This document shows, in pieces, positions 8,001 through 24,572 of a DNA stretch of 64,000 nt. The DNA is from Entophlyctis helioformis (Eukaryota; Chytridiomycota; Chytridiomycetes; Chytridiales; Chytriomycetaceae), in assembly GCA_025526915.1 (NCBI GenBank), contig JAHLKH010000025.1:62001-126000 (forward strand). Reading direction: 5' to 3'. Position numbers and translations under genes: made by a program. Below the pieces are notes generated by a model. That model saw only the letters and a program-made list of their open reading frames with translations. It had not been told where the DNA came from and searched no databases. Numbering within the stretch: position 1 is the stretch's first letter; each line of letters opens with the position of its first letter.

Positions 8001-10786
8001 CTAGTCGTCGTCGCCGCCATCCAGATCAAACTTGGGCCGGCGCTGTCGGGGGAACGGAGACAATAGACCGCCCAGTGCACTCTGCGCGCGTTGTGTTGGC
8101 GACGGCGGCTGCATCCCAGGCTGCCCAGTCTTGTCCTCGGACCGCGATGTATTCAAGGACGTCATGCCCAGTGCAGCCATGGCCGATCCAAAGCTGCGTG
8201 CGCGACGGATCTCGCCTGGCGGGCCGTCGGGGACATCGCCAGACGGCGGGAACAGATGGGTCTGCGAGTTGGCGCGGCTCCTGCCAAAGGTGGGGAAATA
8301 CAGGGACACGAGCGAGAGCATGCTGCCTGCGTCGAGCGACGGCCGCCGTTTTCGGAGCATGAGCGGATGGTCAAACGGATAGTACGTCTCGTCCTCCAGA
8401 TCGCCCGTGAACGAAGCTGCCGGCGACTGGTTCAGCAGACTCAGCATCTCCTCTTCCTCGCGGCGGCGCTGCTGCTCAATGCGCTGCTTGTGCCACAACC
8501 GCCACGACGAGTTCTCGAGACGTCGCAGCTCGTCGTCGCCCGACCGCATCTTGGTGTACCGCTTCCACGTGTCCACGACATTGTTGCGGCGGTTCGCAAT
8601 GGCTTCGATCATGTCCTGGCGACGCTCAGAGTCGTTGAGCGCAACAAGGACCATGTTCTTGCTTGATGTCGAGCCTTGGGTGCGGTCGGTCGGAGCAGGC
8701 ATCTCGTCAGCGAAAAACAGGTGATGCTCGGCAGACGATTCGGACAGGGACGACTTGCGCTCGGGTGCGCTGAACGACGAACGGCGGACGTGGCCATTGC
8801 CGTTCTTTTGGCGGCTGCGGAGAACGGCGCCATAGCGTGTCTGCGTGTTTTGCTTGAGCTTGTTGCGCTTCTCGACCGGCGGCGCAAAGTTCTGTTGCAC
8901 GGCAAGCCAACAGTGTGAGGCAATGGCAAAAGGGGCTCGCATCGGTGCGCAAGGCTGCCCACCTTGAAGTATCCGTCCCACGACAGGTTCTTGAGACGGG
9001 CAACACTCGAGATCTCGGCCTTGACTTCGTTGGCAAAGTCCTCTGCAGACTGTCCCTCGCGACGCGCACGCGGCTCAAGGTACGTGACATCTGCAACAAG
9101 AGCCCATCGCGTCATTAGGTACAGGAGGTGGTACGTGAAGGACTGCGTCTTGGAGTGCCAGTAAGCGTCTGCCCATTGCTTGTTGTATCTGCGCAGGCAA
9201 GCCAAAGTGTGAGCCATAAGGATTGCCGAGAAACCAGGCGTGCAGACAGGACGCACTTGATGGCAACAGGAGCAATCATGGCATCCAGGTCAAAAGCGCC
9301 TTTGTGGAACAGGACCGTGTGCTCATTATTGACGCAGTGCCCTGTGCGTGTCATCGTCAAGGCGGCAGTGTAGTCGACGGGGCAGAGGGCAACAGTGCAA
9401 GCCGGCCATGCCCGTGTTACCTCTGGGAAGATAAGCAAGGGCACTTTGCTTGGGTTGGCAACGTGTTCGCGCATTCTGTTCACGGGGAATGACATCGTGT
9501 CAGATCAAGCCATGCCCGATGACGGGCAACCGCCAGTCGTTGCTTACTTTCTGGCAAGGACGGCGCGATCGTTCTTCTCGCTGCGATTGAACATGAGCGA
9601 GCCGTTGAGCGTCAAGACAGACTCCTCAAAGTACCCAATGAGACCGCCATGCTTCTGGGCAACGGTCGCATGTGGAAACGAGTGTGCGCTGAGGATAATG
9701 TAGTCAATGACCGAGGTGTGGTTGGCAACAAAAATGTGGGCGTGTCCAGACGCGGCTTGGTGCCGTGGTACTTGACATAGCCGCCCCACGAGGCGACGAA
9801 CGCGCGGCAGTAGAACTTGAACAGCCAGCGCTGTTGCCATGAATGGATTTGGCAGAGTGTGAGATGTGTGTGTGTGTGCAGGGCGGTAGCAGTGGCATGC
9901 GTGGCCAGACGCATACCTGCCACATCTCGTCCTTCAAGTAGAGCACGACGGGAAGGGCCGAGAAGAAGAATAAGGACGCAACCAGCATGATCAAGACACT
10001 GAGCGGGGGCAGGCAGAATGGCAGTGGTCAGGGTCAGGATTGCGCCATTCAATGGAGGGCGATGGCGAGATCGGCGGTCCAGCAGGCCGAACGGCAGCCC
10101 AGGCGGTGCTCACCGGAACGGGAACAGCAGAAAGTAGCGGACGGCCCAGTCGAGGGTGTAGATGGGGCCCTTTGCAAACAGCGACATGAAGGTGTTGCGC
10201 GGCTTTGGCGTGAAGCACTTTGAGAACTCGTCCTGCGGGATGCATGCCATTGTTGAGCAGGATCGGCGATTGCGAGCAGCGAGTCAGATAAGGGCCAGGC
10301 GAGGGGATTGAGGATGGCGGCAGATGGGGCGGAGCAGAGCAGACCTGGGCAATCGCTTGGGCGCCGTAGGCCATGAACGCAAGGCCGTCCTGCAGCACAA
10401 ACGACCTGGCACGCACGGCACGCACGGCACGCATGGGGGTGGTCAGCGTGTGTGCAAGTGTGTGTGGCCCGCAGAAAGGCACCGCCGAGCTAGCCAGCTG
10501 GCCATGCAGGCATGGCTGCACGGCAGACAGCAGCCGACAGACAGACAGACAGGCAGACAGACAGACAGGCAGGCAGTGGCAGGCAGGCAGGCAGCGCTCA
10601 CCCTGGACCGAGCGCCAGCTGGGTGGTCGTGCGCTGTATCTTCTCCTCGAAGCCGGGCATGATGTCCTTGGACGGATGGCTCGGCCGGGCCCGCGGAGTG
10701 GCGAGAATGGCCGCCGACGCCTGCTGCACGGCCGCTGCCTCGGCCGCCTGCGCCGCCTGTGCTGCCTGAGCTGTCTCGGTGCTCAT
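8001..10786 (-). CDS. GPAT3/4-type glycerol-3-phosphate acyltransferase with DUF1752-like tail; two frame breaks
   Basis: ER-membrane acyltransferase of the GPAT3/4 (AGPAT-like) family, which feeds phospholipid and triacylglycerol synthesis. Nine exons are inferred: 10602-10786, 10345-10405, 10114-10232, 9917-9998, 9548-9830, 9421-9475, 9257-9341, 8963-9188 and 8001-8891. Product about 662 residues. Seen: hydrophobic segment VLIMLVASLFFFSALPVVLY, motif I NHTSVIDY (HX4D), GSLMFNRSE, LLIFPE followed by CVNNEHTVLFHKG, and the conserved GPAT tail FANEVKAEISSVARLKNLSW. Phase bookkeeping shows one base missing near 9757-9763 and another near 9337-9341, inside the PEGT block. The last exon adds about 295 residues with RRLENSSWRLWHKQR, resembling the fungal DUF1752 motif. 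That exon joins in phase, so the fusion looks genuine. Confidence 0.85.
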
Positions 10787-11409
10787 GTGTTTGTCTGTGT
10801 GGGGATGTGTGATGGTGTGTGTGGGGATGTAGCGATAAGCTAAGACCGAGCATGCTGCCTCAAGTGCCCAAGGACACGGTCGCGTGACGTTCAAGAGGTC
10901 AGGCGACTTGGCCGGTGATGGCCGGCGATGGCCGGCGATCTGGGCCACGGCCCGGCGGCGTTGGGCAGCCTGTCTGCCATCCAGACCCACACACTCATAC
11001 ACACACACACTCACACGGCCAGAGAGGGATCGCCGAGCGAGAGCTGCTTGCTGCATCGATCGCTCTGCCAGTCTTCCTGCATTGCCTGTCCCACAACCAA
11101 GACGGGCTGGCTCGCACTGCGCGTCTTAGCAACACGGCATCTCGCGCAAGACCATGTGTCGAGGGGAAAGGAGAGAACATCGGCAAGTCCTCAGGGCATG
11201 GACGGCGCTGTTAGGCCCCAGTGGGTCAAAGAGTCACTTCTGCGTCTGGTCCCGAGCCCGGCAGCTTGGGCCAGTCTCCCCCAATGTTTTTTTGTTCTTG
11301 TCTTGGTGCTGCTCATGTACGGCCGCTCTTGCAACCACCTGCAGTGTGCGAGACTCCCCATTCATTCATTCGCAAGTTCATTCGCTCGCTCGTCGATCCA
11401 ACAGCCACA
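10787..11409. other. Intergenic region between GPAT start and MCM6 end
   Basis: 623 bp. Holds a CA/ACACTC-rich microsatellite near 10988-11016, a short GATGGCCGGC tandem near 10911-10938 and a TTCATTCATTCG-type run near 11361-11385. No coding signal was found. It probably contains the GPAT promoter and the MCM6 3' UTR. Confidence 0.5.
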
Positions 11410-15238
<3,829 letters not shown>

Positions 15239-15357
15239 GCCAGAGTTTTGGCTCAGTATGGTTTCGATTCTGATGGTAAAGTCCGAACGCAGGTCCGGAC
15301 AGGGCTTTATTGCTCTGCGATCACTGCCAGGCCGGCTGCCTGTCTGCCTGCCTGGTT

Positions 15358-18300
15358 CTATGGCAGATCTGCATCGGTTGGCGACGCTTGCACAGGCAGC
15401 AGCCCGCTCAGCAGCGGTGCCGACACAGACAGTGGGATCGCACGTCCAACCGCAATCGCATTGATCGCATTCATCGCACTCGGCTGCTGCTGCAGCTCGG
15501 ACGGCCCGGCGGTCTGCATGCGCGTGATGATGATGCTGCCCATGCCATTGTGCCGCATACTGCCAGCCATGTCTGCATACATGCCACCATGTCAGCAGCC
15601 GCGATCGCCCACAACAGTTGGGTGCACACACTCACTGTGACAGCTCGGCGTGGCTCGACCAGTTGCCATTATGCGCACTCTCGCAAAGCCCACGCCATTC
15701 ATGCAGCACCTTGCGCTTGAGCTGCTTCTCGGCCCACGTCTCTGCAAAGATCTGTCCATCCGGGTCGCCACACCATTGTCAGCGACAGTCGCTAGCCATC
15801 CAGCCATCCAGCCATCCACGAACCATCTTGCGCGCCATGTCAAACTTGCGCCGCAGAAACAGCGACCGCCACTTGACAAACAACTCTTGCACAACACGGC
15901 GCGACCACGCAGACGCAACAGCTTGCTTCGTCGATTGCCGATGCTGCTGATTCACAGCCGCAGCCAGAACCGTAGCCGAGCCGCAGCCGCCTTGCCAGCG
16001 TTAATCGAGCAGCAGCAGTCAAGCCATCCGCTCGCTGTTTGCGTTGCCGCTGGTCCGCGACACGCAGCCGCCACAGCCCAAACGCACCACGCATGGCTCG
16101 CTTGCGTCCATGCTGCACAGCCATATCGTGCAAATCTGGTGCACCACCACGTCCATCAGTCCACAACAATCAGCATACGCGTGTCAATAGAACCGCTCTT
16201 CTTACCGCGTCGGTCCGCAAGCCGCTCGGCCCAACGACGCATCATCCGGTGCAGAAACAGTTTGCGGCCAAGTCCTGCCCGCTCCGTCCAGGTACGCCAC
16301 TTGGCAAACGCCGCGCGCTTGGCATGCCGCGACTCTCTGATCTCGCGCCGACTCCAGACGCGGATGCGCCAGCGCCGCACAACGCGTTTCAACACGGCAA
16401 CCCGCCGATGCGACCCAGCTCGGCTCGCTCGGTGCCGGATCGAATCGAGCCGCTGCCGCCAGACCCCAAACGCGGCCTGCACGCGCTTGAGGCGAGCATA
16501 CTTGAGAGACTGCGCCATCTGCGCGAGCCGGTGCCAGCGCCGAAACGCCGCCATCACCAGCACACGCCGCGCTTGGCTGGCATCTCGATCGTCAGGCGGC
16601 CCTCCGTCGAGCTGTACGCTGCTCGTCGTACCCGCAGGGATCAGCGACACGAGCGACCGAGACGACAGGCGGGCAAGGAGCGGCGGCGGGTCGAGCGCAG
16701 CACGCACAGCAGCAACAGCCAGCACACGGTGCCGGAACGCAGACTCGCGCATGCGCAATACCCGCATCTTGTCCATCTTGGCGTGCCACTGTCCAAACAG
16801 CCGTCGACGCCGGCGGAGCGTGTACCGCCGCACTGCCTCCTTGAGTCGGCCCAGCTTGTGCCGCAACCGCATGCGCGCTAGACACCGCGTCCGCCACAAC
16901 TGCATCCATCGCGCCTGCCGCATCCACACCACCTGCCCAGCAATGCGGTCGAGGCGTCTGAGCCTCTGTCCATGGCCCCTCCACGTTCGGAACGCACGTC
17001 GCAGACACCGCCATGCATCCAGCCTGGCAGCAGCAGCCAGTCCACGCCGCAAAGCCATCCGCCTGGCCACGACAGCAGCCCACGTGCCCAGCCACGCCCG
17101 CACACGCACTCGGCGGTCATGCGCAGCAGCGGCATCCATCCACCGCCGCCGCTCAGCCACTCGGGCCATCCAGACGCCAACGACCCGCCGCAGCAGCCCA
17201 TCGCTGTACTTCTCGTCAGCCACACGCGCGAGCCCCGTCTCGTACACGGACAGCCGGCTCACAAGCACCCGCCTCATCCAGCCTCGGAACACCTTGACGA
17301 GCACCCGTCGCACGTGCATCGCATCTGTCATCTCGGCCACATCGCGCCACCGCTGCACGGCACCGCCCCATTCGCGCATGGAGATCGCCAGCACGCGGTA
17401 CCGCGCATACAACACAGCCTGGCCGTACTCGTGCGCAATCCTCACCGTCCTCGATCGCCAGGACATAAAGATGCGGATCACGCGTCGTTGCGCATGCACA
17501 CCGGCCAGCGCAGACGCAAGGCGTCGGTGGCGCGCATGGGTTTCGAGCCGCCGTCGCCAGACACTGAACGCGTGTTGGGCAACTCGAGCATCGTGCGTGC
17601 GGCCGGCTTGGACTGACATGGCTCGGTTCGCCTCGACCAGATCATGCCACCTGGAAAACACTCGCGACGCCAGGACTCCCAGTGGCGAGACCTGCGCAGA
17701 GGATTGCTGCGGAGCAGTCGATCCAGGTGCAGGAGCGATGGTGGCGGCCGTGCTGTTTCTCGCAAGCAGCAGCCGTGGTGGCTGGATAGACACCTGAGCA
17801 GACGGCTGCTGCTGCTGCTGTTGGACAAGCGCCAGACTGCCGTGAGGGGCCACCGACGCCCGAGGACTGGCAGCAGAGACCAGAGATCCACGGACAGAGC
17901 CCGACGGCAACGATTGCGCAACAGAGTTCCGGCGGCTGCTGCGGAGCCGGATGACGAGCCCGTCCATCGGCACAACCATCTTGGTCGTGTGCAGTACACG
18001 GAGAGACGGGCCCATGACGCCGTACGCGCCAACACGCCCGCCGATACTCGTGCGTGCAAACCGGACAGGCGGCACGCCCGTCTGCACGATGCGCAGCGAC
18101 ACGGTCGCGTCAACATCGGTCATCCAGTCTATCCCAGACCCAGGCACAGGCACAGGACCTTGCGACGGCCTGAAAACCATCTTGAATAGCCATTTGCGGA
18201 ATGCAAGCCCGGAGATCTTGGCATGGTACAGCTCAAGCGCGCGGCGGTCGCCAACTCGGTGCAACGCCTTCTCGCGCCACTGATCCATCCGCATTTGGTA

Positions 18301-21300
18301 GCATCTCTCGGCATAGACTTGCGTCGCTTTTCTGGCCTGGTAGCGCGTCACAGTCAACTTTGCGTCAGACACGCTCACGCACAAAGGCATGCTGTCAAAG
18401 CCGCTCACCATGGAGATGTGATGCCAGTGCTCAACAACGATCCGCAGCACACGCGCACGTCGCTTGCCAGCCACAATGCGCTCGACGGCTCGAAGTGCAC
18501 GGCACCGGATGGCAAGCATCCACGCCTGCATCACAATGCCTTCTTGCGTATCGCTGTCCGCCGCTGCACGTCGCCGAGCCGTCGCTCCAGCACCGCTTCT
18601 TCACGACAAGCGCATGCCACGCGTCAATCACACGCCCCATGAGCCGCTTGCGTCCCATGGCCCGTGCTCTGGCCACGTTGCGCAGCCGCCACATCTGGTG
18701 CCCAAACACACGCCGCCACTTGGCCAGTGCCGTGCTCTGGAGGACAAAGCCCCGCTGCGCGACAGCAAGCCGTGCGTTCTTGGCATTGACCTGGCAGCGC
18801 CGTGCCCATGTGCGGAATGCCCATCGCACCGTCTTGCGGCTCACGTGCCGCTGGATGACAGACTCGCGGCAGGCGAGCATGCGCTGCTGCAGGTACCGCT
18901 GCCTCCACCGGACAAGCATGCGTCGCTGGAGACGGATTTGTGCCTGGTTCTGGTAGTCTTGCATGCGTCGACTGCGCCGCGTTTCGCGCTGCATGAGATA
19001 CCTGGCCAGGTCATCATGAGTGTCAGCGTCAAATCCACCATGTTGTTGCAGCCGCACGCATAGAGGCCTCACTTGAACCGGAAGCAGTGGAACGCCTTGA
19101 TCATTGTGTTGCGGCCAAAGAATCTGTCGGCAGAGTTCTGCATGCCCACAAGGCTCCTGTGTACATCGACCCATCGCTCCATGGACCGGCGCAGCAGGTT
19201 ATAGCGATCCATAGTCTATGTGCCCAGTGTCAGTCCAGTCTGACCGCTCTGCGGCTCCAAACAATCCAACCATTGACGAACATGTGCCATGCGACGATGC
19301 TCGACCATGTACTCGCAGCGATGCCGCCACTGTGCAAAACACGTGGACAGTATCATGGCACACGTGCTCCTTCTATGCACGCCTATGAAGCCTAGTGCGA
19401 GCATGTCGGTTAGTTTAAGCGGCTTGGCATCAGCAGCGGCCATCACCAAAACGCACTTGGCAGCAGTTGCCCAACATGAAGCGTCCGTCGGCGGTAGGCT
19501 GCCCACGAACGCTCAAGCAGCCGTCGCTCATAGACACGCCGCGCCATCCGGTCCAGAAATGCCCGTCGCCAAGTCGCAAACGCACGCGCTGCCGTGCCAG
19601 CACTCCTCTGTTGCACCACTCTGCCCGCCAGCCGTGTCTCCGAAACACGGTCGCGAGTCTTGCTGGCCCATTTGGCAAACGTTCCAGCAACAAGCCCAAA
19701 GAGCCTCGACTCGGAGAACTCAGAGTCTGTGCGCTTAAGGACGGACGTCTTGGCTGCAAGTGCCTTCCACTCGGCGAAACAGCGCCTCATGATCCCGAGC
19801 CTTGAGCGTTCCAGGACAGCAACCAGCTTGACTCGCAGTGGCTGTCATGCCAACAACGCTAAGCAACAAGTCACCGGAAATCCACACAAGCACACAACCA
19901 CAGCCACAACAGACGCTCATTCGCCCCACCTTGACTCTATCAGTCCAGCGTCCGCCACGCTCGAAACGTCTTGGCAAGCACATCACGCGACTTGGCAAGA
20001 TCTATCCGGCCAAGCATCCGGCGATGGGCTGCATGGACACTGGCATACGCTCTCCATGCACAAAACTTTCCGAGCACAGCCTGCCGGAACGCCAGCCGTC
20101 TGGCATCCCTTGCTGCCCCGGCCAGTCGCCGCCATCGACCAAACCAAGCCACCAGCAACCGCCTTCGTCGCGTCGCGTCAAACTCTCGACACGCCTTCTC
20201 TTGCCGCGCATTCAAAGCAAACGCCCCAAGAGCAGTCCGCAACGACCGCTGTCTCGAGAATCTGCGAGCAGCATCTACACGCTGCCGAGTCTCGCGGACA
20301 CGCTGCAGCTGCCTGCGCCAGGATGCAAACGCCTGGGCAAGTACTCGAGCCCGACTCGTGGCAGACAGCCGGGCAGCGTCCAGCGACCCGGCAGCAGCAG
20401 CCGTTTGTGTGCGCTTGAACCAATGCCGCAATGTGCGCGACTGAAGCCTGGATGCCTTGAGTTGCAGAGTTCGCACTGCCGTGACCGACGACCGGGCAAG
20501 CGCCATGTGTCTCTGCCGCCACCGGCCAAAATAGCGTCGCAATAGTGCCGCATCGTGCCGCCGGCGCACAGTCTGCTTCATCTGTGCAAGCCGCGCCACA
20601 GCCACCCATTTGGCCCAAACGCAACCTAGGCGGAATCGGCGGCATGCATGGTCAAGCACCTGCTGCCGCTCGCGTTGCTGCACAGCCGCTTTGGCACGCC
20701 GTCGCCACGCCTGCAAACAGCCCCAGTTGCCACCATCAGCCACAGGGCTCCAGTTTCAACCACTCAGCAGACAGACATACCGTCAGACACGCCGCCTTAA
20801 TACGCCGGCGTCGAGCCTCGACAAGCCGTTTTTCAATGGGCCGCAGCACAACCCGATCGAGCTGCATCTCGCCTGCACGCTCCCGCCACGCGTCAAAGAC
20901 GCGGCGGCCGGCCCACGCAACACGAAACGCGCGTACCTCGGCAGCCTCGCGCACCGCATGCACCCGCATAGCATTAAAAACTCGCCGCACAGCCCGGCTC
21001 TGCTTCGTCTCGACCGCTTTCGCAACTCGCAGTCGCCAGGTGGAAAACACTTTGGCTCTTGTCCGGCCCTCCCAGAACCGCCGTGCCTGCTGCTGGAGCC
21101 GCGCTCGCTGCTTCCACACCTCTGTGCTCTTGCGCAGCAGGTTGCTCTGCCACACGCGCGTGGCCGTCATCCACTGGTGGACAATCCAGTTGCGGCTGGT
21201 CTTGATGTCGCGGATATACGTCCGCCACGCCTGGAACGCGTCCCGCATCCGGCTAAGCCGAATAATGCGGCGCCGTTTGGCTGCATGCATTGCGCGTTTG

Positions 21301-22721
21301 TGTTGGCAAGCGTCAGTCGGCATGCACCATCGGCTGCGATAGGACGAGCACGCTAGCACTCCCTTCCCCCTCCCCACCTTCGAGGTTCTCGAGTTGCGCC
21401 TGAGTGCGTTCAATGCGCCGCTCAACCTGCTGCTGTGGCGACAGCCTCCCGTCAAGCAGCTTGCCTCGATGATCTGGCGAGATGGGCCGCATCCCTGAAT
21501 GCGCAGGCGACAGCAAAGCCGCGCCACGCTCCGCGTCGGCATCTTCTCCGTTGTCGTCGTTGCCGTTGTTGTCGTCTTCTTGGTCATGACCGTCTTGGCC
21601 ATCTTGGTCAGGCTCGATATCAATGCGAGGGATCGTGCTCATGTCGATGCCAGAAGCGTGGACCAAGTTGGACGATTGCCCAGTGTACGCAAAATGGGGT
21701 CCGGCCATGCCGCTCTGGTCGATGCCTGCATTCCGCAGCCCCAGAAACGTGTTGGCTGTTGTTGCTGTTGTTGGGAGTGGTATGAAAGACTGGGTATGCT
21801 GCTGGTGCTGCTGGTGCTGCTGATGTTGCTGATGGACGCCTGGGTGGTCCATGGGTCCTACGCGAGGAAGCGCAGTTGGATAAATATGGCTGTGTTGGGA
21901 CGGACGGAACTCGTGCGAATGGCAGAGCATGTGAACGTGCTGGTGGTGCTGTGGTTGCTGCGGCGGCAGAGGATGAGCAGGCAGATGCTGGTGGAGGTGG
22001 TAAAGGTGCTGGTGTGGCGCATGCGATGAATGCGATGGGATCCCAATGAAGCTGCCTTGCGCGCGGTGACTGCCCGTGTGTTGCTGCAGATGGCCCGATG
22101 TCGACGGATCGACGGCCGTCGTGTCCTGCATCACATGGCCCGACTCTTCGTGGTCGTCGTGGTCGTTGTGTGGTCGTTGTGGCCGTCTTGGTCGTCGTCA
22201 GACACGGCGTCCTGGACAGGATCTGCCGATTCCGGCTCAGCAGCCAGCCCAAGCCGCTGCTGCAAGATGAGGATCCGAGCGTGCCACGGCAGCCCCTTCA
22301 TCTGGCGCTCCATGAGCAGCAGAGCCGTCCGCACCAGGTTCTTGCGTGCCTTGCGTTGCCGGGACTTGAACAGCACGAGATCGTCGTCGCCATTGTCGTG
22401 CTCATGCGCCGCGTATGCAGCAGCTGTGTTGCCTGAGCGATGCAGCAGCAGGCTGCCGTTGGCGTGTGAGGAAGCGTCCTCATCCTGCTCAATGGCCGAC
22501 AGAGCCCGAAAGACTTGGACGAGGTCGACAGTTGCTGCCGTCGATGCACCAGCGGCTGGCTGGGCGGGACCGTCGAGCGTCGTGCTTGTGTATGCATGGA
22601 TATGGGTGTATGGTGTGGCAGCAGTAGTCGATGTGGCTGTGGTTGCAGCGACCGCCTCTGCCATGGCAACGGCCGCCTGGATTCTGTTCAAGTCTGGCGT
22701 TCCAAGGACAGTCAGCGACAT
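15358..22721 (-). CDS. Very large Sfi1-like centrin-binding repeat protein, frames broken
   Basis: From MSLTVLGTP at 22721 to the stop at 15358 the minus strand carries one long gene in several frames. The N-terminal third is low-complexity (His/Gln repeats such as QQHQQHQQHQQH, then an acidic Asp/Asn run). The remainder has well over 25 degenerate repeats with an Ala-Phe-x-x-Trp core, Arg-rich and helical (AFRTWRGHGQRL, LFGQWHAKMDK, AFGVWRQRLDS, AFAKWRTWTERA). This is the Sfi1 pattern: each repeat binds a centrin, forming filaments at spindle poles and basal bodies. C-terminal exon 15358-15572 is non-repetitive. Introns are inferred near 20745-20805, 21290-21340 and 15573-16160. Single-base frame breaks are seen near 22150-22180, 18595 and 18525. 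Exon limits are not fully resolved. Roughly 2,200 residues. Confidence 0.75.
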
Positions 22722-23151
22722 GGCGACTCACAGTCGGTTGGTTGAGCAGTCGAGCAGCGGAGCAGTAGACCCACCGTCGGCAGTGATGTGCGACCACCAG
22801 GCCACGCGCTCTGGCAGCTGCAGCGGCGGTGTGGCCTGTGGCCCGTGCAGCCTGTGCAGCCTGCTGCTCTGATGCTGCAGCGCGTCCATGTAGTGGTGCA
22901 GCGCCGTGCCCGTCTGGCCGTCTGGCTGTTGCTGGTGCAGGTGGCAACAGCGACGCTCGCGAGATTCCGTCGAGATCTCGCGCTCCGAGTCGCGTCCGTG
23001 TTGGCAGCACAAGGCGACGCAGAGCAGCCAAACCTGCTGGATCCACTCATCCACAGCCACTCATCCACAGCCACACATCTACTTTTCCACACACAGCCAC
23101 ACACCAACCAACCAATCGGCAGCTTCATTCGAGGCACAGCAGTGCTCGCCC
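22722..23151. other. Intergenic region upstream of Sfi1-like gene
   Basis: 430 bp between the lipase stop codon and the Sfi1-like start. Minus-strand frames are open through 22734-23060 with some helical, Ala-rich translation, but none joins the downstream gene in phase across an intron of usual size and none shows a family signature. CCACAGCC repeats occur near 23050-23095. Likely promoter plus UTR. Confidence 0.4.
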
Positions 23152-24529
23152 TCACTTGGACCGCTCCAGAATCCACTCCACATACAGCTTGACAGGCACG
23201 TTCTTGTCTGCGCCAATCTCGTTGTGTGCTGCATTGCGTATCCCGCCAGTCAGTTCGATCAGTCAGTTTGATCAGCCAGTCAGTCGATCAGCCAGTCAGC
23301 TCGGTCAGCAGGCTGCCGTGTTACCTTCGTGGTAGAAACCCTCCAGCGACTTGTACGTCTTGTCCTTGGACGGGATCGAATCAAAGAACGCCTTGGACAT
23401 CTTGGGGCACGTCATGACGTCCTTGCTGCCGTGCACCATGAGGATGGGCAGATCAAACGTCTTGGACACCTGGTTCTGCAGCTCACTGCAACCGTCCACA
23501 ATGTTCTTGTCTGTGGGAGGGATAAGGAGATGGGATAAGGAGATGGGATGGCATTGTGAGAGGGTCGCACATGGCAAGGCGTGATGCGGAGAGAGTCAGA
23601 CGGCGCAACGTACAGGTGGCAATGGTTCCCCACGGGTGCACAAAGGGATCGTCGTCGTACGCCTTGTTGACCACCGGGTCGCGGGTCAGGTCGCAGGACC
23701 CTGTCGGTCGGTGGCACAAAATGGTCAGGCCAGACTCGCGCAGGACAGTCAAGCGAGAGAGCGAGAGAGCGAGAGAGACGCAGGCTGCGCACTTACTGGC
23801 CTTGCCCTTCAGGGGCACCGAGGGGATGATGGACGGCGCGACCATGAGCAGGAACCTCTCGACCAGGTTGGGCGTCGTTGCCGATCCAGGGCCGATACCC
23901 GGTGCTTCACGAGTCGCGTCAGCATTGTGGCACGTGCAGCAGGAGCAAGGGCAACCACCACCACTACCACCACCACCACACACCCGAGGCAATGACGCCG
24001 CGCAGGCCGTCTGGATGCTGCGAGCAGTATCTGAGGGCCAGTGCGCCGCCCATGGAGTGGCCCATGACAAACAGCGGCGTTGCGGGCAGGCGGGACGAGT
24101 CGATGAAGCTCTTGATGTCGGCAAAGACGGTGGCGGTGCCTTCGTTGTCGCCGATGATGCCGTTGCGGTGGGCGGTCTTGCCAAAGCCGCGCTGGTCAAA
24201 CGAGACGACCTTGATGCCGGCGTCGGCAAAGGGCGGGAAGACGTGGTCGTATCTGTGGGCGTGACCGTGGGGGGCGTGTGAGCGTGTGAGCGTGTGTGAC
24301 CAAGGGGCGTGTTCAAGTGGGCGACCAAGTGGGCGAGCGGTAAAGCGACAGGCAACAGAGCGGCAGACAGACAGAGGCAAGGAGCGCACCTCGAGATGTG
24401 CTCGCCCAGGCCGTGCAGGAACACGACGACGGCAACGACGGGCGCGGACCCGGCAGGCGCCCACGTGCGGGTGTACAGCTCACGGCCGTCGGGCCGCTTG
24501 GTCCACGACTCGACACTGGTGCTCGGCAT
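23152..24529 (-). CDS. Monoacylglycerol lipase-like alpha/beta hydrolase
   Basis: Serine hydrolase of the monoglyceride lipase (Yju3/MGLL) family, releasing fatty acid from monoacylglycerol. Six exons are inferred: 24390-24529, 23984-24252, 23797-23904, 23614-23700, 23325-23510 and 23152-23228, giving 288 residues, normal for the family. Visible: oxyanion segment VVFLHGLGEH, nucleophile elbow FVMGHSMGGALALRY, the acid in LMVHGSKDVMT, and the catalytic histidine in FYHEAHNE. Phases match at every junction. Intron 2 holds a GTGGTGGT run and the last intron CTGA/CTGG repeats. The ATG is only 43 bp from the oppositely oriented PSMD9 start. Confidence 0.93.
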
Positions 24530-24572
24530 GTGAAGGATTGAAGGCGTTTGCGGAATTGGCAACACGCCTCGA
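24530..24572. promoter_or_regulatory. 43-bp bidirectional spacer between lipase and PSMD9 start codons
   Basis: Only 43 bases separate two opposed ATG codons, so the transcription start sites and core promoters must overlap the genes or lie within coding-proximal DNA. No TATA box is seen. Confidence 0.6.

Noticed and set aside
15650..17797. 715-codon plus-strand ORF
   Set aside because: It is antisense to the Sfi1-like repeats, Arg/Ser-rich, and shows no family signature.
22734..23060. Open minus-strand frames upstream of the Sfi1-like start, possibly an extra N-terminal exon
   Set aside because: No donor/acceptor pair of normal intron length joins them in phase to the downstream coding sequence; treated as intergenic.
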